Positions 55,090 to 63,905 of a stretch of DNA of 64,000 bases are shown here, in pieces. The notes beneath the pieces are model-generated. The model was not told the DNA's origin, did not search any database, and saw nothing but the letters and a program-made list of their open reading frames with translations. The stretch is from assembly GCF_034355335.1 (NCBI RefSeq), contig NZ_CP136422.1, forward strand, positions 1,367,001 through 1,431,000, in the 5' to 3' direction. The DNA comes from Blautia coccoides. Its GTDB lineage: Bacteria; Bacillota; Clostridia; Lachnospirales; Lachnospiraceae. Made by a program: the position numbers and the translations under genes. Within the stretch, counting starts at the first letter, position 1; each line of letters starts with the position of its first letter.

Positions 55090-55869
55090 ATGAGCGGATA
55101 CATATTATGTCAGATAAAGCGGGCTTCCCTTCCGTTTTATATTGAGAACATCAGCACGAATATCTACAGCATAGAAGAATTATGTTATTATCTCTACCAC
55201 AACATTTATCTGCTGGACGAGACGATCATCAATGAGCATCTCTGCGACTGGATAAAGAACGAGCTGGGACTTTTAAAGCTCTACCAGAAGCTGTACCGGA
55301 TCCTGGAGGAGGAGCGGGGGGCAGGGGATTTTATCCTGGCTGTATTCAGGGAGATCAATTACCTGACCCATGAGCAGTTTAAAAAGCTGAATGAGGAACT
55401 TGTTGTTTTGGAACAGCTTCCCGATGTGGCGCGCAAGAAGAAAAAAGGTGACTATCTGGTTGACAACAGAATGTTCGTAAATGCCATACGAATTTACGAG
55501 GACGCACTCCGAAGTGTGGATACCGGAGGCCTGGGTGGACAGTATGAGGGAGAGATTTATCACAATATGGGCTGTGCCTATCTGCATCTTTTCCAGATGG
55601 ATGAGGCCAAGTCCTGTTTTGAAAAGGCATATGAAAAGCTTCACACCAAACGGATCCTGAAGCATTATCTGTGTGCCTGCAGGATGATCATGGAAGAGGC
55701 CCAGTGGCAGGGAGAATGTGCCAGAATGGGTGCGGATCTTGAGACCTGCAGGGAGATCCGGAAAGAGATGGAATCCCAAAAAGCTGCCGATTCCCAGGAG
55801 AAGCAGGAGGATATAGGGGCTGTTTTGGAAAAATACACAAAAGAATACCACAGAAGCACCGGATTTTAG
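55090..55869 (+). CDS. TPR-containing small protein of the DUF5717/DUF5716 operon
   Basis: 259 residues. N-terminal half helical (IEELCYYLYHNIYLLDETII), then a TPR-like pair near residues 130-200 (MFVNAIRIYEDALRS, YHNMGCAYLHLFQMDEAKSCFEKA). No signal or membrane segment. It begins 10 bp after DUF5716. TPR proteins are classical partners of Hsp70-type proteins, fitting the possible Hsp70-like neighbour. Function unknown. Confidence 0.82.
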   Translation: MSGYILCQIKRASLPFYIENISTNIYSIEELCYYLYHNIYLLDETIINEHLCDWIKNELGLLKLYQKLYRILEEERGAGDFILAVFREINYLTHEQFKKLNEELVVLEQLPDVARKKKKGDYLVDNRMFVNAIRIYEDALRSVDTGGLGGQYEGEIYHNMGCAYLHLFQMDEAKSCFEKAYEKLHTKRILKHYLCACRMIMEEAQWQGECARMGADLETCREIRKEMESQKAADSQEKQEDIGAVLEKYTKEYHRSTGF

Positions 55870-55871
55870 GC

Positions 55872-55900
55872 TTGTGTTTTGAAAACCGATGTTATATAAT
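55872..55900 (+). promoter_or_regulatory. candidate purC promoter
   Basis: TTGTGT (55872-55877), 17-bp spacer, TATAAT (55895-55900); the -35 is weak. The leader holds a long imperfect hairpin (55922-55977). Confidence 0.5.
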
Positions 55901-55921
55901 TCCTTGTGTATCGTAACGTTT

Positions 55922-55977
55922 CTCCAAGGAGTGTTTGTAAACTGCTTTCGGCAAGCTGTGTACACTCTGGTGGGAGA
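55922..55977 (+). other. leader hairpin before purC
   Basis: Arms CTCCAAGGAGTGT and ACACTCTGGTGGGAG pair imperfectly around about 28 nt, 36 bp upstream of the purC start. No T-run follows. It could act in mRNA stability or translation; it lacks a recognisable purine or PRPP riboswitch core. Confidence 0.4.
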
Positions 55978-56012
55978 AATTAATATTATGGAAAAAGGAC
56001 AGGTGTACGAAG

Positions 56013-56723
56013 GTGAAGAAGTTAGAACAGCTTTATGAAGGAAAAGCAAAGAAAGTATTTGCAACAGACGTAGACGGCGTTGTGATCGTAGATTACAAAG
56101 ATGATGCCACAGCATTCAACGGCGAGAAAAAAGGCACGATCGTAGGCAAAGGCGCTATCAACAACCGCATGACCAACTATGTTTTCCAGCAGCTGGAAAA
56201 GGAAGGCGTACCGACTCACTTCGTAGAAGAACTGAGCGACCGTGAGACAGCCGTAAAAAAAGTGAGCATCGTTCCTTTAGAGGTTATTGTTCGTAACGTG
56301 GCTGCAGGAAGCTTCTCCAAGAGAATGGGAGTGGAAGAGGGCAAACAGCTTCTCTGCCCGATCTTAGAGTTCAGCTACAAAGATGATGACCTGGGCGACC
56401 CCTTCATCAATGACGACTATGCACTGGCATTAGGACTGGCTACACAGGAAGAAATCGACACCATTAAAAATTATACAAGAAAGATCAACGAATTCCTGAT
56501 CAAATATTTCCTGAATGCAGGAATGAAGCTGATCGATTTCAAAATTGAATTCGGTAAATTAGCAGACGGAACTATCATCCTGGCGGACGAGATTTCACCG
56601 GATACCTGCCGTCTGTGGGATGTGGAAACAAACGAGAAGCTGGACAAAGACCGTTTCAGAAGAGACATGGGCAATGTAGAAGAGGCATACAACGAAGTAT
56701 TCAAACGTCTGGGCCTGGCTTGA
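56013..56723 (+). CDS. purC: phosphoribosylaminoimidazole-succinocarboxamide synthase PurC
   Basis: 236-residue SAICAR synthetase, the ATP-dependent step joining aspartate to CAIR in purine synthesis. Seen: [14 protein letters not shown] (nucleotide loop), [39 protein letters not shown] and [14 protein letters not shown]. The start is GTG at 56013; a nearby ATG at 55988 is out of frame. A terminator separates it from purB. Confidence 0.96.
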   Translation: MKKLEQLYEGKAKKVFATDVDGVVIVDYKDDATAFNGEKKGTIVGKGAINNRMTNYVFQQLEKEGVPTHFVEELSDRETAVKKVSIVPLEVIVRNVAAGSFSKRMGVEEGKQLLCPILEFSYKDDDLGDPFINDDYALALGLATQEEIDTIKNYTRKINEFLIKYFLNAGMKLIDFKIEFGKLADGTIILADEISPDTCRLWDVETNEKLDKDRFRRDMGNVEEAYNEVFKRLGLA

Positions 56724-56730
56724 TCAGTGG

Positions 56731-56785
56731 GGTGCCCGGGACACCTTCCGGCTCGGAAGGCGCCTCGTGCGCCCTTTTTATTTTA
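56731..56785 (+). terminator. terminator between purC and purB
   Basis: Two adjacent hairpins: CCTTCC-GGCT-CGGAAGG and GGCGC-CTCGT-GCGCC, the second followed by CTTTTT. Confidence 0.8.
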
Positions 56786-56814
56786 TCAGATAAACAGAAA
56801 AAAGGAGAATTTAA

Positions 56815-58248
56815 ATGAGTACAGATAGATATCAAAGCCCATTATCCGAGCGTTACGCCAGCAAAGAAATGCAGTACATTTTCTCACCGGACATGAAGTT
56901 CCGCACATGGAGAAGACTGTGGATCGCACTGGCAGAGACAGAGAAAGAGCTGGGATTAAATATTACCCAGGAACAGATCGACGAGTTGAAAGCCCATGTG
57001 GATGACATCAACTACGACGTGGCAAAAGAGAGAGAAAAACAGGTACGCCATGACGTTATGTCACATGTATACGCATACGGCGTTCAGTGTCCAAAAGCAA
57101 AAGGGATCATCCATCTGGGAGCAACCTCCTGCTATGTAGGCGACAACACAGATATTATTGTGATGACAGAAGCTCTGAAGCTGGTCAAGAAGAAACTGAT
57201 CAATGTCATCGCAGAGCTTGCAAAGTTTGCGGACGAGCACAAAGCCCTTCCGACTCTGGCATTTACGCATTTCCAGCCGGCACAGCCCACCACAGTAGGT
57301 AAGAGAGCGACCCTGTGGATGCAGGAATTTATGCTTGATCTGGAAGATCTGGATTACGTTATCAGCACTATGAAGCTGTTGGGATCCAAGGGAACCACAG
57401 GTACACAGGCCAGTTTCCTGGAGCTGTTTGACGGGGACCAGGAGACCATTGACAAGATCGATCCCATGATCGCAGAGAAGATGGGATTTAAGGAGTGTTA
57501 TCCTGTATCCGGACAGACTTATTCCAGAAAAGTGGACACCAGAGTGCTGAATGTACTGGCAGGTATCGCGGCCAGTGCTCACAAGTTCTCCAATGACATC
57601 AGACTTCTGCAGCACTTAAAAGAAGTGGAAGAGCCATTCGAGAAGAGCCAGATCGGTTCCTCAGCCATGGCTTATAAGAGAAACCCCATGAGAAGTGAGC
57701 GTATTGCATCCCTGTCACGTTTTGTTATGGTGGATGCTTTGAATCCGGCTGTCACTTCCGCTACCCAGTGGTTTGAGAGAACTTTGGATGACTCGGCAAA
57801 CAAACGTCTCTCCGTTCCGGAAGGCTTCCTGGCCATTGACGGTATCCTGGATCTGTGCCTGAACGTGGTGGACGGCCTTGTGGTATATCAAAAAGTTATT
57901 GAAAAACGTCTGAGAAGTGAGCTTCCGTTCATGGCAACAGAGAATATCATGATGGATGCTGTAAAAGCAGGCGGAGACCGCCAGGAGCTTCACGAGAGAA
58001 TCCGCGAGCTTTCCATGGAAGCGGGCAAAAATGTAAAAGTGGAAGGAAAAGAGAACAACCTTCTGGAGTTGATCGCCGCTGATCCTGCATTCAATATGAG
58101 CCTGGAAGACCTGCAGAAGACCATGGAGCCGTCCCGCTATACAGGACGTGCCCAGGTACAGGTGGAGGCGTTCCTGAAAAATGTTGTGCAGCCGGTACTG
58201 GACGACAACAAAGAAATCCTGGGAATGACTGCAGAGATCAACGTATAA
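56815..58248 (+). CDS. purB: adenylosuccinate lyase
   Basis: 477-residue member of the fumarase/aspartase superfamily, cleaving SAICAR and adenylosuccinate to release fumarate. Seen: the active-site HLGATSCYVGDNTD and THFQPAQPTTVGKRA, and the signature IGSSAMAYKRNPMRSERI with the catalytic Ser region. The ribosome binding site is AAAGGAG. PurB acts twice in purine synthesis, right after PurC, matching gene order. Confidence 0.96.
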   Translation: MSTDRYQSPLSERYASKEMQYIFSPDMKFRTWRRLWIALAETEKELGLNITQEQIDELKAHVDDINYDVAKEREKQVRHDVMSHVYAYGVQCPKAKGIIHLGATSCYVGDNTDIIVMTEALKLVKKKLINVIAELAKFADEHKALPTLAFTHFQPAQPTTVGKRATLWMQEFMLDLEDLDYVISTMKLLGSKGTTGTQASFLELFDGDQETIDKIDPMIAEKMGFKECYPVSGQTYSRKVDTRVLNVLAGIAASAHKFSNDIRLLQHLKEVEEPFEKSQIGSSAMAYKRNPMRSERIASLSRFVMVDALNPAVTSATQWFERTLDDSANKRLSVPEGFLAIDGILDLCLNVVDGLVVYQKVIEKRLRSELPFMATENIMMDAVKAGGDRQELHERIRELSMEAGKNVKVEGKENNLLELIAADPAFNMSLEDLQKTMEPSRYTGRAQVQVEAFLKNVVQPVLDDNKEILGMTAEINV

Positions 58249-58282
58249 CAATACAAAGAAAAAACAATTCGGAGGTTTTTAC

Positions 58283-59572
58283 ATGAAGGAGCAAAAGCGG
58301 GGGAATCCTATAGCACTTTTGCCCATTGGGGTGTTCCTGATCATTTTTATCGGAGCAGGTATTCTGTTCCATGACTTTTATACTATGCCCGCGATCGTGG
58401 GATTTTTGATCGCGCTTACGGTGGCATTTTTCCAGAACCGAAAAGTGAAATTCCAGGAAAAGGTGGCAATCATCTCCAAGGGGATCGGTGAGGAGAATAT
58501 TGTCACCATGTGCCTGATCTTTTTGGCAGCAGGAGCCTTTTCCGGGTCCATAAAAGCGGCGGGCGGTGTGGAGAGCACAGTCAATCTGGGACTTTCCATC
58601 ATGCCGTCATCCATTGCTGTGGTAGGGCTTTTTATCATTGGCTGTTTTATCTCCATTTCTATGGGAACCAGTGTGGGTACCATCACAGCCATGGCGCCTA
58701 TCGGCGTGGGGATCGCGGAGAAGACAGGTATCCCTCTTCCCATCTGCATGGGAGCTATTGTGTGCGGTGCCATGTTTGGTGACAACCTGTCCATGATATC
58801 AGATACCACAATTGCGGCTGTGAGGACACAGGGTTGTGAGATGAAGGACAAATTCAGGGAGAACTTTTTTATCGTTCTGCCTGCAGCGGTGATTACCGCT
58901 GTGATCTTCTTCATTATCGCCAGGGGAAATGCCGGGATCATTGACGACGATCTGAGTTTCCAGATCATCAAAGTAATTCCGTACCTGGTCGTTCTGATCG
59001 GCGCGCTCATCGGCATTAATGTGTTCATTGTGCTGATAACAGGTACTGTGCTGTCCCTTATTGTGGGAGTTGGCACAGGCGCGTTTGCAGTCAGCGAAAT
59101 GTTCCAGAAGATGGGGGACGGCATCACCGGAATGTATGATATCACGGTGATATCTATTATCGTGGCGGCGATCGTGGCTTTAGTGAAGGAGCACGGTGGT
59201 ATTGAGTATATCCTGAACATGATCAAGAAAAGGATCAACGGCGAGCGGGGCGGGGAGTTTGGTATCTCCATTCTGGCTCTGCTGGTGGACTGCTGTACAG
59301 CCAATAATACGGTGGCGATTGTTATGGCAGGTCCCATCGCAAAGGAGATCAGTGAGGAGTTCAAGGTGAGTCCAAAAAGGAGCGCATCCCTTCTGGACAT
59401 CTTTGCATCCGTAGGCCAGGGAATGATCCCTTACGGCGCCCAGCTTCTGGCTGCTGCCAGTTTGTCCGGTCTGACGCCTATTGCGATCATGCCGTATCTG
59501 TTTTATCCTATTTTGATGGGGGTATCCGCAATCGGATTTATCCTTTTCCGCAGGAGAGAATTGGCGGGATAA
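58283..59572 (+). CDS. NhaC-family Na+/H+ antiporter
   Basis: 429-residue membrane protein with about 11-12 segments. NhaC-family features: SISMGTSVGTITAMAPIGVGIAEKTGIPLP, GAMFGDNLSMISDTTIAAVRTQGCEM and the late TANNTVAIVMAGPIAKEI. It exchanges Na+ for H+ (some relatives exchange malate/lactate or other solutes). It starts 34 bp after purB with GGAGG, and is followed by a strong terminator. Confidence 0.9.
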   Translation: MKEQKRGNPIALLPIGVFLIIFIGAGILFHDFYTMPAIVGFLIALTVAFFQNRKVKFQEKVAIISKGIGEENIVTMCLIFLAAGAFSGSIKAAGGVESTVNLGLSIMPSSIAVVGLFIIGCFISISMGTSVGTITAMAPIGVGIAEKTGIPLPICMGAIVCGAMFGDNLSMISDTTIAAVRTQGCEMKDKFRENFFIVLPAAVITAVIFFIIARGNAGIIDDDLSFQIIKVIPYLVVLIGALIGINVFIVLITGTVLSLIVGVGTGAFAVSEMFQKMGDGITGMYDITVISIIVAAIVALVKEHGGIEYILNMIKKRINGERGGEFGISILALLVDCCTANNTVAIVMAGPIAKEISEEFKVSPKRSASLLDIFASVGQGMIPYGAQLLAAASLSGLTPIAIMPYLFYPILMGVSAIGFILFRRRELAG

Positions 59573-59598
59573 AGAGTGAACTGTTAGGAAATGTTTGT

Positions 59599-59637
59599 GA
59601 GACAGCTATATTCTTTGGAATATGGCTGTCTTTTTCT
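59599..59637 (+). terminator. terminator after the NhaC gene
   Basis: Stem AGACAGCTATATTC / GAATATGGCTGTCT with a 4-nt loop and a T-rich tail. Confidence 0.9.
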
Positions 59638-59688
59638 TTCTGTTGGTATATGATATAGATACTATGGGGAATCAAACGGGAGGTTTTT

Positions 59689-60570
59689 ATGTTCATACAA
59701 AAGAAAGAATATTTGAAACAGGAATATCAGACGTTCCGGGATTACAGTATGTATGTGGAGCGGGTCACAGTGAACCAGGATTTTATGGAGCATACCCATG
59801 AATTTGATGAGATCGTGATCGTGGTGTCAGGTTCAGGAGAGCATCTTGTGGAACAGCAGGTGTACCGCCTTGGAAGAGGCGATGTATTTGTCATCAAGGG
59901 AGACGTGAAGCATGGGTTTAGAAATAATAAGGATCTGAAAATAATAAATATTATGTATGATCCCCGGCTGCTCTTCGGTGAGAATGAAGAACTACGTTTT
60001 ATAGAGGGCTTTGACTATATGTTTCTTATCCAGCCGGAATGGCTGCCCCATCTGGCATACCCCTATCGTGTTACCATGGAGGATGAAACAGTAAAGGTGG
60101 TGGAACAGTTGGCGGATTTTCTGATAGAACAGCTCAGGGATGCCAGAGGTCAGTATTATGTGGCAGTAAAATATGGGGTTAAGACACTTATCTCCTACAT
60201 TGCCAATAATTACAGGACAGAACAGCATCTGTCGGACAGAATGAAGATACTGGCCAGCGCCATTCATTATATCCGTTCTAATCTCAATACGTCCATTAAA
60301 GTTGCGGATATAGCCAAAAGTGTTACAATTTCCCCAAGACAGCTAGAGCATGTATTTTCGGAGGAGTGCGGCATGTCTCCCATCGAATATCTGACAGAGC
60401 TTCGTTTGAAGCATGCCAGAACGATTTTGATGAACACCCAGCGGCCCATCCGCATTGTGGCGGAGGAGTCAGGCTTTGAGGACCCCTCTTATTTTGCCAG
60501 GGTTTACAAAAAGAGATTTCATCTTTCACCCAGTCAGACAAGAAGGCAAAATGGGGAGATGTCGGAATAG
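59689..60570 (+). CDS. AraC family regulator with cupin sensor domain
   Basis: 293 residues. The N-terminal cupin (HTHEFDEIVIVVSGSGEHL, GRGDVFVIKGDVKHGFRNN) senses a sugar-like ligand, and the C-terminal AraC HTH pair covers about residues 185-285 (ADIAKSVTISPRQLEHVFSEECGMSPIEYLTELR, then FEDPSYFARVYKKRFHLSPSQTR). It precedes a solute-binding lipoprotein and a UroD-like gene on the same strand and is the likely local activator. The RBS is GGGAGG. Confidence 0.93.
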   Translation: MFIQKKEYLKQEYQTFRDYSMYVERVTVNQDFMEHTHEFDEIVIVVSGSGEHLVEQQVYRLGRGDVFVIKGDVKHGFRNNKDLKIINIMYDPRLLFGENEELRFIEGFDYMFLIQPEWLPHLAYPYRVTMEDETVKVVEQLADFLIEQLRDARGQYYVAVKYGVKTLISYIANNYRTEQHLSDRMKILASAIHYIRSNLNTSIKVADIAKSVTISPRQLEHVFSEECGMSPIEYLTELRLKHARTILMNTQRPIRIVAEESGFEDPSYFARVYKKRFHLSPSQTRRQNGEMSE

Positions 60571-60667
60571 TCCTAATTATTGTCGTCTTCCTATCTTGTA
60601 GAGTGTCGCCGTGAATGTAATAATATACTTATAAATTCAGGGCAAAACTACAAGGAGGAAGAAAAAA

Positions 60668-61999
60668 ATGAAAAGGCGTTTTAGTATAACGGCAGGCTTG
60701 GCGGTATTATCCGCTGTATTTGCCTTGTCGGGGTGTGGGGGAAACAGCGGGGGTGCAGATAATGACACTTCCGGCCAAGACGAAGAGGGCAGCAAAGAAA
60801 TCCTGTTCTGGAATACAGGTACAGGAGAGACAGACAAACTCATTTATGAGACAGCAGTAAAAAAATTTAATGAAAGTACAAAAAGCGGATATCACATCAC
60901 GTCCGTTGCATCTGAGCCGGATGTGTACAAGGAAAAGATAGTGATAGCCATGAGTTCCGGGGAATGTCCGGATCTCTATGCCAACTGGTCGGGCGGACCC
61001 ATGAATGAATACATAGAAGCAGGGTACGGGCAGCCCATAGACGAACTTTTTGACAAAAGCCAGATCAAAGATAAGATGCAGGAGGCAGCTATCGCGCAGG
61101 GACAGTACAAAGGGAAGATGTATTCCATCGGCGTATTGAACGACTCTATAGCCGGTATCTTTTATAATAAGGAAATGTTTCAGGAATATGGACTGGAGGT
61201 TCCCAAAACAGTAGCAGAGCTTGAGCAAGTCAGTGATACTTTGGCAGCAAACGGAAAAATCCCATTTGCCCTGGCAAATGAAGCAAAATGGACGGGATCG
61301 ATGTTCTTTATGTCCCTGGCCGCCCGGGAGGGAGGGCTGGAACCCTTTGATAAAGCTGTGGCAGGGGAGGGCAGTTTTGAAGATGAGAGCTTTCTTTATG
61401 CCGGCCGGAAGATTCAGGAATGGGTGGAAAAGAACTATTTTCCGGAAGGTGTCAACAGCCTGAGTGAAGGGGACGGACAGGGAAGGCAGCTATTATATCA
61501 GGAAAAAGCTGCCATGATACTCATGGGCTCCTGGTATACCAGTACCATGCAGTCTGAGAGCGGGGAATTTTATGAAAAAGTAGGATGGTTTCCATTCCCT
61601 GCCATCGAGGGAAAAGAGGAGAACGGTGATATTGTCATAGGAACGATTGGAGACCAGTTTTTTACTTTTAACTGTACCGGGGAAAAACAGCAGGCGGCAT
61701 TCCAATTTATAGAGACATTTTTTGACGATGATATGGTGGAGCTGATGGTGGAACAGGGAAAAATCCCTCCGGTAAAAGGTGTGGAGGATATGATAAAAGA
61801 CCCTGTCTGTCTGCAGATTCTGGATGCAGTGAACCGTGCGCCGGCTACACAGCTTTGGTATGACCAATATCTTCCGCCGGAAGTAGGACAGGTGCATCTC
61901 GATACCTGTCAGGATCTATTCGGCTTAACGACCACGCCCGAGGACGCAGCAGCAAAATTCCAGGATGCTATGGAAAAATATAACGCAGAGAGAAAATGA
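60668..61999 (+). CDS. extracellular solute-binding lipoprotein (family 1, sugar type)
   Basis: 443 residues. Signal peptide with lipobox LSGC (lipidated Cys23), Gly/Asp-rich linker, then a family-1 solute-binding fold: EILFWNTGTGETDKLIYETA, a mid-protein YSIGVLNDSIAGIFYNKEMF and a C-terminal domain ending in QDAMEKYNAERK. Typical of carbohydrate ABC importers, but no permease or ATPase gene follows here. It must use membrane partners encoded elsewhere or act as a sensor component. The RBS is AAGGAGG. The next gene starts 11 bp downstream. Confidence 0.92.
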   Translation: MKRRFSITAGLAVLSAVFALSGCGGNSGGADNDTSGQDEEGSKEILFWNTGTGETDKLIYETAVKKFNESTKSGYHITSVASEPDVYKEKIVIAMSSGECPDLYANWSGGPMNEYIEAGYGQPIDELFDKSQIKDKMQEAAIAQGQYKGKMYSIGVLNDSIAGIFYNKEMFQEYGLEVPKTVAELEQVSDTLAANGKIPFALANEAKWTGSMFFMSLAAREGGLEPFDKAVAGEGSFEDESFLYAGRKIQEWVEKNYFPEGVNSLSEGDGQGRQLLYQEKAAMILMGSWYTSTMQSESGEFYEKVGWFPFPAIEGKEENGDIVIGTIGDQFFTFNCTGEKQQAAFQFIETFFDDDMVELMVEQGKIPPVKGVEDMIKDPVCLQILDAVNRAPATQLWYDQYLPPEVGQVHLDTCQDLFGLTTTPEDAAAKFQDAMEKYNAERK

Positions 62000-62010
62000 G
62001 GTACGTGTAA

Positions 62011-63087
62011 ATGAGAGTGGATTTTGATAGGATAAAAGAGCGTATGACAGCTCTCTGGAACCATGAAATATTGGACAGGTGCTGTGTCAGCGTAATATAT
62101 GAGGAGCCGGAAAAGAGACAGGCCATAGATGCTTTCCCGGTGGGCAGTGAAGACAGGATGAGGTACTGGACAGACCCGGAGATAGTGCTTCAAAGAAATC
62201 TCAGTCATATGGACAATACTTATTATGCGGGAGATGCTTTCCCTCTGGTATCCCTGAATCTGGGACCTGCCGGCCATGCGGGGTTTGTAAAAAATATGAA
62301 ATGGAGCTATGAACCCAGTACCATATGGTTCACGCCATTTATGCAGGACGAACTGAATCCGGAGAGGATCATTTTCGATGAAAACAGTTTCCTTTTTCAG
62401 AAGACACTGGAGCATGCCAGATATTTCCGGGATGAGTGCAGGGGAGAATATCTTATCTCCATGCCGGATCTGGCGGGCAATATGGATGTTCTGGCTGCCC
62501 TGAGAGGCTCACAGGAACTGTTGGTGGATTTTCTTGCAGAAGATGAAGCGGTCATCCGGGAATGCCTGGACAGGATACAGCGCATGTGGGAGGCCGGATT
62601 GGAAGAGACATACAAAATTGTGGAAGACTGTAACCATGGAGGCAGTACAATAGGATGGCTGCGCACCTGGGCACCCGGGTTACACGGACAGATACAGTGT
62701 GATATTTCCGTAATGTTTTCCAATGATATCTATGAAAAATACGCGAGAAGAGAGTTGGAGAAGCAGAGCGGATTTCTTGAATATCCTCTTTATCATTTCG
62801 ACGGAATGGAGCAGATCCGGCATTTGGATACATTGCTGTCTGTTGAGAAGCTGCGTATGATCCAGTGGACCAGTGTGGTGGGACAGCCCTCGCCGCTGCA
62901 GTTTATAGACCAGCTCAAAAAAATCCAGGAAAAGGGAAAAGGCCTTCTTCTGCTTTTAAAACCGGAAGAGATAGAGCCTGCCATGGAACAGCTTTCCTCC
63001 AAAGGCCTTTTTATTCTGGCGGAGGCTAAGAGCAGGGAGGAAGCAGACAGGATTGTAAAGATAGTAGAAAAAAATACCAGAGAATAA
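62011..63087 (+). CDS. UroD superfamily protein linked to a solute-binding protein
   Basis: 358-residue member of the uroporphyrinogen decarboxylase superfamily, of a branch remote from HemE and from the pair at 17354-19405. Seen: LWNHEILDRCCVSVIYEEPEK near the N-terminus, STIGWLRTWAPGLHGQIQCDI, and YHFDGMEQIRHLD, where the His-x-Cys metal motif of methyltransferases is His-x-Asp. The C-terminal part ends with LLLLKPEEIEPAMEQL. Cotranscribed with the lipoprotein (11 bp gap), under the AraC regulator. Such proteins recur in sugar-utilisation loci; no reaction is known to me. Confidence 0.82.
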   Translation: MRVDFDRIKERMTALWNHEILDRCCVSVIYEEPEKRQAIDAFPVGSEDRMRYWTDPEIVLQRNLSHMDNTYYAGDAFPLVSLNLGPAGHAGFVKNMKWSYEPSTIWFTPFMQDELNPERIIFDENSFLFQKTLEHARYFRDECRGEYLISMPDLAGNMDVLAALRGSQELLVDFLAEDEAVIRECLDRIQRMWEAGLEETYKIVEDCNHGGSTIGWLRTWAPGLHGQIQCDISVMFSNDIYEKYARRELEKQSGFLEYPLYHFDGMEQIRHLDTLLSVEKLRMIQWTSVVGQPSPLQFIDQLKKIQEKGKGLLLLLKPEEIEPAMEQLSSKGLFILAEAKSREEADRIVKIVEKNTRE

Positions 63088-63103
63088 GAAATGTTGAGAA
63101 GGC

Positions 63104-63147
63104 AGCACCTGCGGCTCGGTAATATCCGGGCTGACAGGTGCTTTTTT
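63104..63147 (+). terminator. terminator after the UroD-like gene
   Basis: Arms AGCACCTG / CAGGTGCT with a loop of about 23 nt and a TTTTTT tail. Confidence 0.85.
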
Positions 63148-63192
63148 GTCTTGCAGAGAGAACCTGTGAAGCCCTGTGCCAGGTTTTTTAAC

Positions 63193-63222
63193 TTGCATGT
63201 GGCGGTGAGGACTATTTATAAT
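63193..63222 (+). promoter_or_regulatory. candidate sigma-A promoter before the ECF gene
   Basis: TTGCAT (63193-63198), 18-bp spacer, TATAAT (63217-63222). Confidence 0.5.
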
Positions 63223-63283
63223 ATCTGTGTAACTGCTCAGTACCCTCACAGTTACTGGAAAAAATTTATGTGAAATTATAAGA

Positions 63284-63311
63284 GAACCTTTTTATCACCT
63301 GGGGTATCTAA
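63284..63311 (+). promoter_or_regulatory. candidate ECF-type autoregulatory promoter
   Basis: GAACC followed by a T-run (63284-63288 and on), then TATCTAA (63305-63311), with 17 bp between AAC and TATC. This resembles the AACC/CGTCTAA promoters read by SigM/SigV/SigW-like factors, and lies upstream of such a gene. Confidence 0.5.
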
Positions 63312-63422
63312 TTAATAACAATAGAGATAAGGCAAAAACAGAATCTATTGTGTACAAAAAACGGAGCTCACGTTTTTACAGCCGGCAGGATGACCCTGCC
63401 CGGTGTACGAAAAGGAGGAACC

Positions 63423-63905
63423 ATGCAGCAGCAGGAGTTTATACAAGCCGTCAGAGACGCGGAGACTACCATGTACCACGTGGCAATGTCCATTCTCAGA
63501 AATGAAGCGGACAGTGCAGATGCAGTGCAGGAAGCGCTTTTAAAGGCTTTTGAAAAATTAGATACCCTGAATGAAGAAAAATATTTCAGAACATGGCTGA
63601 CCCGTATTCTGATCCATGAGTGTTATCAGATCCAGCGCAAAAAGAAACGTCTGGTTCCTTACGAGGAGTATGTGGAGAGGGAGCCGGGGAAAGAGGATAA
63701 GCTATATACAGATCTCTATGACGCCATAGACGATCTGCCGGAAGACCTGCGTGTAGCGGTGACATTATTCTATATAGAAGGATTTTCTATTGCAGAGATT
63801 GCAAAGATGCTGGGCAGCAGGGAAAATACAGTGAAAACACGGCTTTACAGGGGAAGAAACCAGCTTAGGAAGATTCTTGGTGATAAGGAGGAAGCATTAT
63901 GTTAG
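63423..63905 (+). CDS. ECF RNA polymerase sigma factor (SigV/SigM-like)
   Basis: 160-residue two-domain ECF sigma factor. Region 2: YHVAMSILRNEADSADAVQEALLKAFEKLDTL, with FRTWLTRILIHECYQIQRKKKR for -10 recognition; region 4: DLPEDLRVAVTLFYIEGFSIAEIAKMLGSRENTVKTRLYRGRNQLRKIL, recognising the -35. It follows a short linker between the two. The start at 63423 is behind AAAAGGAGGA. The stop overlaps the start of the next gene by 7 bp, as in sigma/anti-sigma pairs. The target stress, probably envelope, is inference. Confidence 0.94.
   Translation: MQQQEFIQAVRDAETTMYHVAMSILRNEADSADAVQEALLKAFEKLDTLNEEKYFRTWLTRILIHECYQIQRKKKRLVPYEEYVEREPGKEDKLYTDLYDAIDDLPEDLRVAVTLFYIEGFSIAEIAKMLGSRENTVKTRLYRGRNQLRKILGDKEEALC

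Noticed and set aside
58378..59400. 340-residue minus-strand frame inside the NhaC gene
   Set aside because: Open by base composition only; the plus-strand product has full family motifs.
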